A stretch of 18,720 nucleotides of DNA from an uncultured Faecalibacterium sp. (GTDB lineage Bacteria > Bacillota > Clostridia > Oscillospirales > Ruminococcaceae), in assembly GCA_934518555.1 (NCBI GenBank), contig CAKSXW010000039.1:1-18720 (forward strand), read 5' to 3'. Shown here one piece after another: positions 7,425 through 13,806 of the stretch. A model generated the notes under the pieces. The model did not search any database. It was not told the DNA's origin and saw nothing but the letters and a program-made list of their open reading frames with translations. Within the stretch, counting starts at the first letter, position 1; each line of letters opens with the position of its first letter. The position numbers and the translations under genes are program-made.

Positions 7425-7429
7425 ATTCA

Positions 7430-7501
7430 TGACCCGTACGGGAATCGAACCCATGTTACAGCCGTGAAAGGGCCGTGTCTTAACCGCTTGACCAACGGGC
7501 C
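7430..7501 (-). tRNA. tRNA-Glu (anticodon TTC)
   Basis: On the minus strand the acceptor GGCCCGT pairs with ACGGGTC (one G-T). The anticodon stem CGGCC/GGCTG closes the loop CTTTCAC, giving anticodon TTC, which reads Glu codons. The T-arm is GGGTTCGATTCCC, and the discriminator base is A. The CCA tail is not encoded. It is the second tRNA of a two-tRNA transcript and ends just before its terminator. Confidence 0.95.
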
Positions 7502-7508
7502 TGACAAA

Positions 7509-7589
7509 TACAGAGCTTCGCTAAAACCTCCGACTTTCATCGTCCACTACTGCGAACGACCGTCCCCCTTATCTTAGCGAAACTCTGTA
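7509..7589 (-). repeat. Inverted-repeat spacer between the two tRNAs
   Basis: TACAGAGCTTCGCTAA (7509-7524) and TTAGCGAAACTCTGTA (7574-7589) are complementary at 15 of 16 positions and enclose 49 bases. In the pre-tRNA transcript this would form a long hairpin filling nearly all of the space between tRNA-Met and tRNA-Glu. It may help processing or be a small inserted element. Confidence 0.7.
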
Positions 7590-7592
7590 ACG

Positions 7593-7669
7593 TGGTAGCG
7601 GTAACTGGATTTGAACCGGTGACACTTCGGGTATGAACCGAATGCTCTAGCCAACTGAGCTATACCGCC
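7593..7669 (-). tRNA. tRNA-Met (anticodon CAT, elongator type)
   Basis: On the minus strand the acceptor GGCGGTA pairs with TACCGCT (a G-T pair at the end), the anticodon loop TTCATAC gives CAT, and a CCA tail is encoded. The GGCGG acceptor and the CGGTTCATACCCG arm match elongator tRNA-Met rather than initiator tRNA. A lysidine-modified tRNA-Ile(CAT) is less likely but cannot be excluded by anticodon alone. Confidence 0.93.
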
Positions 7670-7703
7670 ACATATTTAGTTTGCACTTGAACGGTGCTTT
7701 ATT

Positions 7704-7732
7704 ATTATATCCAGAGATGCCCCTTTTGTCAA
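7704..7732 (-). promoter_or_regulatory. Consensus sigma-70 promoter of the tRNA unit
   Basis: On the minus strand TTGACA (7732-7727) and TATAAT (7709-7704) are both perfect and separated by 17 bases. It lies 35 bases upstream of mature tRNA-Met, as expected for a strong stable-RNA promoter. Confidence 0.9.
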
Positions 7733-7804
7733 CACATATTTTCAAAAAATTTTGCAGTTTTTTGTTTTTCCCGGGGCGGCGGTGTCCAGTGCCCCCTGCC
7801 CGGC

Positions 7805-7839
7805 AAAAGGGCCGCTGCACACATCCTGTGCAGCGGCCC
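7805..7839 (-). terminator. Intrinsic terminator of the lipoprotein gene
   Basis: Thirteen perfect pairs, GGGCCGCTGCACA (7809-7821) with TGTGCAGCGGCCC (7827-7839), have a 5-base loop and are followed on the minus strand by four T. It lies about 50 bases after the stop codon and shares its core with the hairpin at 6981-7018. Confidence 0.7.
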
Positions 7840-7891
7840 GGTGTCTGGGTCTTTTTATCCTTTGGGGGGTCCAGGGGTCAGTGGCTTGCCC

Positions 7892-8440
7892 TTACTGTCC
7901 GGGGTAGGGGCAGTAGGTGCAGTACACTGCATACAGCTTGCCGTCAATAAAGGCTGCATCCAGGCCGATATGGGTATCCTCTTCCGCACCCAGCACTCCC
8001 ATGCCGTATTCGCTGCATTCGTAGAGCCGCTGCTTCATCTTCAGGGTCGAGGGCGGCAGCTCCGTATCCAGGTACAAGCGTGTTCCGCTTGTGCCGTGGC
8101 CCACGCTTCTGCTCAAATGATAGCCCCGAAGCCCACTGGCCCCCTTGAACCAGGTTATAAAGTTGTTCCACATGGGTGAATCTTTTTCCATCACAAGCTC
8201 CGGGGTACCTGCCTCCAGGAAGAGGCCCATAAAATACTGTTCCCATTCCGTGGACTCCTGCAGCTTTTCCAGCGGTGCCCAGCCTTTTTCTTTCCGCAGC
8301 TGGTTGACCACCTGGAATACTGCCTCCCGGGCCTGGGCGTCGGAGGTGATGGGAACATCGGTCTCGTCGTTACAGGCGGTCAGTATCAGCAGCAGCAGAC
8401 CTGCCAGCAGCACCAGAGCCCAGCGTAACCGTTTTTTCAT
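7892..8440 (-). CDS. Small secreted lipoprotein of unknown function (possibly CAP-like)
   Basis: A 182-residue protein. The start MKKRLRW at 8440 was chosen because GAGAGG lies nine bases upstream; an in-frame ATG nine bases earlier would add only MIP. The N-terminus is a lipoprotein signal: basic residues, a Leu-rich core and the lipobox LTAC, with the lipidated Cys near residue 22. The mature part has no motif I recognise with certainty. The stretch AVFQVVNQLRKEKGWAPLEKL, followed later by YGMGVLGAEEDTHIGLDAAFIDGKLYAVYCTY, loosely recalls the start and end of CAP/SCP-fold proteins, but the catalytic-type His residues are not clear. It should be anchored to the outer face of the membrane. 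It is transcribed alone, with its own terminator. Confidence 0.75.
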   Translation of the reverse strand: MKKRLRWALVLLAGLLLLILTACNDETDVPITSDAQAREAVFQVVNQLRKEKGWAPLEKLQESTEWEQYFMGLFLEAGTPELVMEKDSPMWNNFITWFKGASGLRGYHLSRSVGHGTSGTRLYLDTELPPSTLKMKQRLYECSEYGMGVLGAEEDTHIGLDAAFIDGKLYAVYCTYCPYPGQ

Positions 8441-8491
8441 AGGGATCATCCTCTCTTTCCTAAAGTTCCAGGGGGAGTTCTTACCACTTCC

Positions 8492-8521
8492 AGCATACCA
8501 GATGCGCCCCCTTGGCCGCAA
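8492..8521 (-). promoter_or_regulatory. Possible promoter of the lipoprotein gene
   Basis: On the minus strand TTGCGG (8521-8516) and TGG-TATGCT (-10 at 8497-8492) are 18 bases apart, about 50 bases upstream of the start. The -35 match is weak. The rest of 8522-8619 shows nothing recognisable. Confidence 0.35.
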
Positions 8522-8619
8522 GGGCTTTGGAGGGTCCGGGGCACTTCAGGGCAGAAAAGTTTTTCTCCCCTTTTCATGCCCTTTGCACAAATTGGGCGGA
8601 AACTGCCGGGCCCAGACGC

Positions 8620-8656
8620 AAAAAGCACCGTTTCCTTGCGAAAACGGTGCTTTTTT
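8620..8656. terminator. Bidirectional terminator downstream of serS
   Basis: AAAAAGCACCGTTT (8620-8633) pairs perfectly with AAACGGTGCTTTTT (8642-8655) around an 8-base loop. On the minus strand it lies about 45 bases after the serS stop codon. Confidence 0.85.
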
Positions 8657-8701
8657 CAACCTTTTTCTGCCCCGGTGTGGAAAAGCCGGTGCAAAGAGGC
8701 C

Positions 8702-10033
8702 TTAGTTCTTTTTGTTGGTGGGCACCATGACCTTCAGGCCGCCCATGTAGGGCTGCAGCACTTCGGGGATGGTGACGCTGCCGTCAGCCTGCAGGTGGTT
8801 CTCCAGGAAGGCAATGAGCATCCGGGGAGGAGCCACGCAGGTGTTGTTCAGGGTGTGGGCCAGGTAGGTCTTGCCGTCCTTGCCCTTGATGCGGATGTGC
8901 AGGCGGCGAGCCTGAGCATCCCCCAGGTTGGAGCAGGAGCAGACCTCAAAGTACTTCTGCTGACGGGGGCTCCAGGCCTCGATGTCACAGCTCTTGACCT
9001 TCAGGTCAGCCAGGTCACCGGAGCAGCAGTTCAGCTGACGCACCGGGATCTCCATGCTGCGGAACAGCTCCACAGACATCTGCCACAGCTTCTCGTACCA
9101 GTCTGCGCTCTCCTCGGGGCGGCAGACCACGATCATCTCCTGCTTCTCGAACTGGTGGATGCGGTAGATGCCGCGCTCCTCGATGCCGTGAGCGCCCTTC
9201 TCCTTGCGGAAGCAGGGGCTGTAAGAGGTCAGGGTCAGGGGCAGGGTGTCCTCGTCCAGCGTCTGGTCGATGAAGCGGCCGATCATGGTGTGCTCGCTGG
9301 TGCCGATCAGGTACAGGTCCTCGCCCTCGATCTTGTACATCATGGCGTCCATCTCCGGGAAGGACATGACGCCCTGCACCACGTTGCCGTGCATCATAAA
9401 GGGAGGGATCACATAGGTAAAGCCCTTGTTGATCATAAAGTCGCGGGCGTAGGCCAGCACAGCCTCGTGCAGGCGAGCAATGTTGCCCAGCAGGTAGTAG
9501 AAGCCGTTGCCGGCCACACGGCCTGCAGCGTCCATGTCGATGCCGTCAAAGCTCTCCATGATCTCGGTGTGGTACGGGATGGGGAAATCCGGCACCACGG
9601 GCTCGCCAAAACGCTGAGCCTCCACGTTGCAGCTGTCATCGGGGCCGATGGGCACGCTGGGGTCGATCATCTGGGGGATGGAGTACATGATCTCCTGGAT
9701 CCGGGCAGACAGTGCCTCCTCCTCCTTCTCCAGCTCAGCCATCTTGTCGGCGTCGGCCTTCACGGCGGCGTTGTTGGCGTCGATCTGAGCCTGCAGCTGG
9801 GCCTTCTGGGCCTCGTCGGTGCACTTCTTCAGCTGGCCGAACAGAGGGCCGTTGGCCTTGCTGAGCTTGTTACGGGCAGCCTTCAGGTTCTCCACTTCCT
9901 TCAGGGCGGCACGGTACTGGGCATCCTTTTCGATGACCTCGTCCACCAGGGGGAGCTTGGCGTCCTGGAACTTTTTCTTGATGTTTTCCTTGACAGCGTC
10001 CGGGTTCTCACGGACAAATTTGATATCAAGCAT
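8702..10033 (-). CDS. serS: Seryl-tRNA synthetase
   Basis: A 443-residue class II synthetase that charges tRNA-Ser (and tRNA-Sec) with serine. The start MLDIKFVREN at 10033 has AAGGAG upstream and is the usual SerRS N-terminus. Residues about 1-110 form the coiled-coil arm that grips the tRNA long variable arm (Lys/Glu/Ala-rich). The core has the serine-binding TSEH stretch, motif 2 (FRKEKGAHGIEERGIYRIHQFEK) and motif 3 (APPRMLIAFLENH), then PEVLQPYMGG. It is the variant known from many Clostridia, with TSE and NNTCVAPPR where B. subtilis has TAE and a Gly-rich AVGRT. A 101-base gap separates it from parB, with a small hairpin (GGCGGT/ACCGCC) that may end parB. No T-box is visible. Confidence 0.95.
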   Translation of the reverse strand: MLDIKFVRENPDAVKENIKKKFQDAKLPLVDEVIEKDAQYRAALKEVENLKAARNKLSKANGPLFGQLKKCTDEAQKAQLQAQIDANNAAVKADADKMAELEKEEEALSARIQEIMYSIPQMIDPSVPIGPDDSCNVEAQRFGEPVVPDFPIPYHTEIMESFDGIDMDAAGRVAGNGFYYLLGNIARLHEAVLAYARDFMINKGFTYVIPPFMMHGNVVQGVMSFPEMDAMMYKIEGEDLYLIGTSEHTMIGRFIDQTLDEDTLPLTLTSYSPCFRKEKGAHGIEERGIYRIHQFEKQEMIVVCRPEESADWYEKLWQMSVELFRSMEIPVRQLNCCSGDLADLKVKSCDIEAWSPRQQKYFEVCSCSNLGDAQARRLHIRIKGKDGKTYLAHTLNNTCVAPPRMLIAFLENHLQADGSVTIPEVLQPYMGGLKVMVPTNKKN

Positions 10034-10097
10034 GATTGACACTCCTTGCTCTATTTGCTCTATATGGTTCTCAGCAGGGCCACAGGGCCTACCGCTG

Positions 10098-10116
10098 CCG
10101 CTCAAAGGCGGTGTTA
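10098..10116 (-). terminator. Possible weak terminator between parB and serS
   Basis: On the minus strand AAGGCGGT-AAC-ACCGCCTT forms an 8-bp stem with a 3-base loop, about 20 bases after the parB stop. Only a short T-run follows, so readthrough into serS is plausible. Confidence 0.4.
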
Positions 10117-10134
10117 CCGCCTTGGATCGCTTGG

Positions 10135-11004
10135 TTAATCTTCCAGCTGGTACTGCCCCAGCAGGTTGGCAAAGCTCCGCAGCTGCTCGTCGGAGTAAAA
10201 ATGCACCGTCAGCTTGCCTTTGCCCCCGTGGTAGGCCACATGGACCTCGCTGCCCAGCACCTGCTTGAGGCTTTCTTCCACCTCCACCGGCAGGGTGCCC
10301 CGGCTCTGGGGCTCCTGGGGTGCCCGGTCCGGCTTTGCCAGCTTTTTGCACAAGGCCTCGGTCTGGCGCACGTTCAGCTGGTTGTCGGCCACCAGCCGGG
10401 CGGCCTGCTCCTGCAGCTCCGGGGTGGGCAGGCCCAGGATCACCTTGGCGTGGCCCATCTCCAAAAATCCGCTTTTCAGCAGCTCCAGCACCGATTCCGG
10501 CAGGTTCAGCAGCCGCAGGCTGTTGGCCAGGGCACTGCGGCTTTTGCCCAGCTTCCGGGCGGCCTGCTCCTGGGTCAGCTCACAGCGGTCCATCAGCTCC
10601 CGGATGCCGGCGGCTTCTTCCACCGGGTCCAGGTCCTCACGCTGAAGATTTTCCACCAACGCCAGCTCCATGGCCTGCTCGTCGGTAACGTCCTTGACCA
10701 CCACCGGCACCTCGGTGAGGCCTGCCATGCGGCAGGCACGCCAGCGGCGTTCTCCGGCTACGATGCTGTAGCCGCCCAGTCCCTGGGGCCGCACCGCAAT
10801 GGGCTGCAGCAAGCCGTGCTCCGCAATGCTGGCAGCCAGCTCCCCTAAGGCCTCCTCGTCAAAGGTCTTACGGGGCTGGTCCGGGTCCGGCTCGATCTCC
10901 CGCAGGGGCAAAGTCTGCACCCCGGTATCGGCCCCCAGGCTGGGTGCGGCGTCCTCAAACAGACTTTCCAGCCCCCGGCCCAGTCCTCCTTTTCCTTTTG
11001 CCAT
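10135..11004 (-). CDS. parB: Chromosome-partitioning protein ParB (Spo0J)
   Basis: A 289-residue ParB. The N-terminus MAKGKGGLGRGLESLF is the ParA-interaction segment typical of chromosomal ParB. The CTP-binding/ParB-N region carries GERRWRA (84-90) and ENLQREDL (about 118-125), and a helix-turn-helix follows (LTQEQAARKLGKSRSALANSLRLL, about 143-166). A C-terminal dimerisation domain (about 235-289) ends the protein. ParB loads on parS near the origin, slides as a CTP clamp, recruits SMC and stimulates ParA ATPase. It lies 24 bases downstream of parA in the same direction, the universal parAB order. Noc, encoded upstream, is its paralogue. Confidence 0.96.
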   Translation of the reverse strand: MAKGKGGLGRGLESLFEDAAPSLGADTGVQTLPLREIEPDPDQPRKTFDEEALGELAASIAEHGLLQPIAVRPQGLGGYSIVAGERRWRACRMAGLTEVPVVVKDVTDEQAMELALVENLQREDLDPVEEAAGIRELMDRCELTQEQAARKLGKSRSALANSLRLLNLPESVLELLKSGFLEMGHAKVILGLPTPELQEQAARLVADNQLNVRQTEALCKKLAKPDRAPQEPQSRGTLPVEVEESLKQVLGSEVHVAYHGGKGKLTVHFYSDEQLRSFANLLGQYQLED

Positions 11005-11028
11005 TCTTCTCTCTGTTCCCCCCGTATG

Positions 11029-11868
11029 TTAGTCTTCCAGTGCGCTCTTGGCCGGAACCGACTCCGGCACACTTTTGCCCCGGCTCCGGGCCTTTTTAGG
11101 CGGATGGGGGCGGTTGTTTTTTACAAATTCGATGGCCAGATCCATGTAGGCTTCGCTGCCCTTGCCCTTGGGCTCGTAAAAATTGATGGGCTGCCCGTAG
11201 CTGGGGGCCTCCGAAATGCGAATCGAACGGGGGATCGTGGTTTTATACACCTTGGAGCCAAAGTACTTCTGCACCTGCTCCACCACCTGCACCGTCAGAT
11301 TGTACCGCAGGGAGAACATGGTGAACACCACGCCCTCGATATCCAGGTAGGGGTTGTACTTTTTGCGGATGGTCTTGAGGGTGCTGATAAGCTCCGACAA
11401 GCCCTCCAGGGCGTAATACTCGCACTGCACCGGGATCAGCACGCTGTCACAGGCACTGAGGCCGTTGAGGGTCAGCAGGTCCAGGCTGGGCGGACAGTCG
11501 ATAAAGATATAGTCGTAGTCCTGCTGCACCGTGGCCAGGGCCTTCCGCAGGCGGCTTTCCCGGCCCGGCAGGTCGATCATCTCCAGGCTGGCTCCTGCCA
11601 GACGGGTGTTGGAGCCGATGACATCGGTGCGGAACTCGGTCTTGCGGATGGCCTGGGCGGCAGTGGCCCGGCCAATGAGCACCTCATAGGTGCCGCACTC
11701 CACGCTGCGCTTGGGGATGCCGTAGCCGGTGGTGGTGTTGCCCTGGGGGTCCAGGTCCACGATGAGCACTTTTTTGCCCAAAGCCGACACGCAGGAGGAC
11801 AGGTTGACGGCGGTGGTAGTCTTGCCTACGCCGCCCTTCTGGTTTGCGATTGCTACAATTTTTGCCAC
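11029..11868 (-). CDS. parA: Chromosome-partitioning ATPase ParA (Soj)
   Basis: A 279-residue ParA-type ATPase. The deviant Walker A motif KGGVGKTT (11-18) carries the signature Lys, Walker A' DLDPQGN lies at about 38-44, and FIDCPPSLD is the Walker B region. Chromosomal ParA/Soj binds DNA non-specifically as an ATP dimer and, through ParB, separates origins and controls DnaA. The C-terminus is extended with a basic stretch (KNNRPHPPKKARSRGKS) compared with the usual length of about 255, and may add DNA contacts. The 246-base upstream gap holds a promoter (11964-11969) and two parS-like sites, one only 31 bases before the start codon, so feedback by ParB or Noc on its own operon is plausible. 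Confidence 0.96.
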   Translation of the reverse strand: MAKIVAIANQKGGVGKTTTAVNLSSCVSALGKKVLIVDLDPQGNTTTGYGIPKRSVECGTYEVLIGRATAAQAIRKTEFRTDVIGSNTRLAGASLEMIDLPGRESRLRKALATVQQDYDYIFIDCPPSLDLLTLNGLSACDSVLIPVQCEYYALEGLSELISTLKTIRKKYNPYLDIEGVVFTMFSLRYNLTVQVVEQVQKYFGSKVYKTTIPRSIRISEAPSYGQPINFYEPKGKGSEAYMDLAIEFVKNNRPHPPKKARSRGKSVPESVPAKSALED

Positions 11869-11898
11869 AGGTGTTTCTTCCTTCCGGGAAAAATGGGG

Positions 11899-11914
11899 TG
11901 TTCCACATGGAACA
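11899..11914. promoter_or_regulatory. parS-like site in the parA leader
   Basis: TGTTCCACATGGAACA differs from the perfect palindrome at 13733-13748 by one base in the centre (A for G). It sits between the parA promoter and its start codon. Confidence 0.75.
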
Positions 11915-11963
11915 TTCGCAGTTGTGCCTGCTCGTTTCCCGTCGCACAGACATCTCAGCCCCT

Positions 11964-11969
11964 AGTATA
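11964..11969 (-). promoter_or_regulatory. Extended -10 promoter of parA-parB
   Basis: On the minus strand TGTGCTATACTAG holds a TGC-extended TATACT. TTCAAA 17 bases upstream matches four of six -35 consensus positions. The string is shared with the promoters at 1096-1101 and 3320-3325. Confidence 0.6.
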
Positions 11970-12098
11970 GCACACTCCGGTGGGTTTTTGAACCGTTTAC
12001 CGGCTTTTTCGGCGGTTTTTTGACATTTTGCGGTGCAAAAGTTCCGGTTTTGCCAGGCTGATGGGCAGTTTTGAAGCAAATTTGCCCTCCCCGGCCCC

Positions 12099-12114
12099 TG
12101 TTCCACATGGAACA
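12099..12114. promoter_or_regulatory. parS-like site at the noc stop codon
   Basis: TGTTCCACATGGAACA is identical to the site at 11899-11914 and directly abuts the noc stop codon (12115-12117). Confidence 0.75.
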
Positions 12115-12912
12115 TCAGCCCTTTTCGGCGGCAGCAGTGGGGATCCGGACGGTGTACTCAATGTAGCCGTCCTTCTCCTCCCGGTGGGCGGTGGCAGGCA
12201 CCCCATTGTCGGTCATGAGCCGGATGGCGTGGTCGATGGTGTTCACAAAGATCCGCACGTCCTTTACCATGGACACCCGGCGGCGGCCCTTGCCGCTTTG
12301 GTTCAGCAGCTGCTGGATGTACAGGTCCGTCTGCCGGGCGTTGAGCCGCCCCTTGGCAATGTGGATCAGGGCCTCGCTGCGGCGGTTTTCCGGCAGACGC
12401 AGCACCGCCCGGGCGTGACGCTCCGTCAGGCCGTTGTCCCGGACGAACTGCCGCTGGTCCCCTGTCAGCTGCAGCAGCCGCAGCTTGTTGGCCAGGGTGG
12501 GCTGGGCCATGCCCAGCCGCTGGGCAGCCTGGGCCTGGGTGCAGTCCCACAGCACCAGCAGGTCCCGCAGGCCCTGGGCCTGCTCAAAGGGGTCCAGGTC
12601 CTGCCGCTGCAAATTTTCCAGCAGACCCAGGGCCGCAGTTTCCGCATCTGCATAGCTGTACACGATGGCCGGGATGGTGGTCATCTTGGCCAGCTTGCAG
12701 GCCCGGAGCCGCCGCTCCCCTGCCACCAGCTGGTAGCCCTCCGAGGTCCTGCGGACCGTCACCGGCTGCAGCAGCCCGTTTTGCCGGATGCTCTGGGCCA
12801 GCCCTGCCAGCTCCTGCTCCTCAAAGGTCTTGCGGGCCTGAAAGGGCGAGGGCTGGATCTGGTCGATGGGCAATACACAGAGCTTTCCGCCGGGCTTTTT
12901 CCGTTCAAACAT
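12115..12912 (-). CDS. noc: ParB-family nucleoid occlusion protein Noc
   Basis: A 265-residue ParB paralogue. It has the ParB-N signature GERRLRA (65-71), ENLQRQDL (about 99-106) and a helix-turn-helix (CTQAQAAQRLGMAQPTLANKLRLL, about 124-147). Its place between rsmG and parA is the B. subtilis noc position, so Noc is preferred over a second ParB. Noc binds its own DNA sites and keeps the division septum away from the nucleoid. The start MFERKKPGGKL at 12912 was chosen because of AGGAGG 11 bases upstream; an ATG at 13014 would add 34 residues running through an inverted repeat. With this start the N-terminal membrane-binding amphipathic helix of B. subtilis Noc is not obvious. The rsmG terminator upstream and a TTTTCCAC inverted repeat suggest its own regulated promoter. 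Confidence 0.88.
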   Translation of the reverse strand: MFERKKPGGKLCVLPIDQIQPSPFQARKTFEEQELAGLAQSIRQNGLLQPVTVRRTSEGYQLVAGERRLRACKLAKMTTIPAIVYSYADAETAALGLLENLQRQDLDPFEQAQGLRDLLVLWDCTQAQAAQRLGMAQPTLANKLRLLQLTGDQRQFVRDNGLTERHARAVLRLPENRRSEALIHIAKGRLNARQTDLYIQQLLNQSGKGRRRVSMVKDVRIFVNTIDHAIRLMTDNGVPATAHREEKDGYIEYTVRIPTAAAEKG

Positions 12913-12950
12913 TACAAAGGACGCCTCCTCTTTCCAGATTTCCGGTGGAT

Positions 12951-12982
12951 TTTTCCACTCTTTTCCGGGGAAATGTGGAAAA
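12951..12982. promoter_or_regulatory. Inverted repeat TTTTCCAC-N16-GTGGAAAA upstream of noc
   Basis: Two perfect 8-base half-sites (12951-12958 and 12975-12982) are separated by 16 bases. The second arm with its next base reads TTTTCCACA on the minus strand, which fits a relaxed DnaA box. The spacer contains TTTTCCGGGGAAAT (12961-12974), close to the known Noc binding site ATTTCCCGGGAAAT with two mismatches. An identical arm-and-spacer layout lies upstream of mnmE. Confidence 0.55.
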
Positions 12983-13013
12983 CTCACCCCAAAGCCAGTG
13001 TACCACACAAACA

Positions 13014-13048
13014 AAGACCCTGCCAGAAGTTTCGTTCGGCAGGGTCTT
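13014..13048 (-). terminator. Intrinsic terminator of rsmG
   Basis: An 11-bp perfect stem, AAGACCCTGCC (13014-13024) with GGCAGGGTCTT (13038-13048), has a 13-base loop, and T-rich sequence follows on the minus strand. It lies 22 bases after the rsmG stop codon. Confidence 0.8.
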
Positions 13049-13070
13049 GCATCTTCTTATGAAAATGGGA

Positions 13071-13778
13071 TCATTTCAGGGGGCTTTTTGCGATCTTACC
13101 GCCATTTCTGGGGTAGGCTGTCGGGGTTTGCGAAATCTTTTTGCAGAGGATCAGGGTCCGGGTGTCGCCGCCGGGCAGGTGCAGCTGCCGGGTCTCCCGG
13201 TACTCGCCGCCCAGCTTTTTGATGGCACCCCGGGCGGCCGCCAGCTCCTCCTCCCCGGATGCTCCCTTCATGGCCAAAAAGTTGCCCCCCACCTTTACCA
13301 GGGGCAGGCAGTATTCTGCCAGCATGGGCAGGGCCGCCACCGCCCGGGCAGAGGCCAGGTCGAACTGCTCACGCCAGGCCTTGCGAGCGGCTTCCTCTGC
13401 ACGCTCCTTGGCAAACTCCACCCCGGTAAGGCCCAGCTCCCCACAGGCGTACTTCAAAAACTCCACACGCTTGCCGGTGGGCTCCATGAGGGTCAGCTCC
13501 AGCTCCGGCTTGAAGATCTTGGTGACGATGCCCGGGAAGCCTGCCCCGGCCCCCACGTCCACCATGCGGCCTGCCACTTCCGGCTGGCTGGCAAAAAGCA
13601 GGCTGTCCAAAAAGTGCTTGTCCTCAATGCCCTCCGGGTCGGTAATGGCTGTCAGGTTCACCTTTTGGTTGTAGTCCACCAAAATCTGTGCAAAGGCATC
13701 CAGCTGGTCCAGCTGGGTGCCGGTAAGGGAGATGTTCCACGTGGAACACTTGGCCTCCAGCCGCTGTTTGTCGATCAT
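13071..13778 (-). CDS. rsmG: 16S rRNA (guanine-N7) methyltransferase RsmG (GidB)
   Basis: A 235-residue methyltransferase of normal length. It methylates N7 of G527 (E. coli numbering) in 16S rRNA using S-adenosylmethionine, and its loss gives low-level streptomycin resistance. The SAM-binding motif is VDVGAGAGFPGI (73-84). NLTAITDPEGIEDKHFLDSL (41-60) is the family signature, and ASARAVAALPMLAEY follows in the core. The start codon at 13778 has AAAGGA upstream, 28 bases after mnmG, so the two are probably co-transcribed. Codons about 11-16 contain a perfect parS palindrome, so the local protein sequence (CSTWN) is shaped by the ParB site. Its own terminator follows. Confidence 0.96.
   Translation of the reverse strand: MIDKQRLEAKCSTWNISLTGTQLDQLDAFAQILVDYNQKVNLTAITDPEGIEDKHFLDSLLFASQPEVAGRMVDVGAGAGFPGIVTKIFKPELELTLMEPTGKRVEFLKYACGELGLTGVEFAKERAEEAARKAWREQFDLASARAVAALPMLAEYCLPLVKVGGNFLAMKGASGEEELAAARGAIKKLGGEYRETRQLHLPGGDTRTLILCKKISQTPTAYPRNGGKIAKSPLK
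13733..13748. promoter_or_regulatory. parS site (perfect palindrome) within rsmG
   Basis: TGTTCCACGTGGAACA is a perfect 16-base palindrome matching the well-known bacterial parS consensus (TGTTNCACGTGNAACA). It is inside the rsmG coding region and within 4 kb of parAB. Confidence 0.93.
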
Positions 13779-13806
13779 AGCAATGGTTCCTTTCTGTTGT
13801 TCTGGG

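Noticed and set aside
7593..7669. tRNA-Ile (CAT, lysidine type) or initiator tRNA
   Set aside because: The acceptor and anticodon arms match elongator tRNA-Met, and the first pair is not the mismatched C-A of initiators. Anticodon alone is ambiguous, so the call is not absolute.
8576..10039. Very long open frame on the plus strand opposite serS
   Set aside because: It is antisense to a clear seryl-tRNA synthetase, has His/Val/Leu-rich low-complexity translation typical of GC-rich shadow frames, and no homology I recognise. The same holds for 13717-15666 opposite mnmG and 15-1052 opposite the DUF362 gene.
10034..10134. T-box riboswitch before serS
   Set aside because: The leader is only about 100 bases and has no T-box sequence (TGGNACCGCG-like) or specifier stem that I can find.
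11997..12098. noc terminator or small gene between noc and parA
   Set aside because: Only a weak TTTTGC/GCAAAA stem (12026-12040) was found, with no convincing terminator and no supported coding frame.
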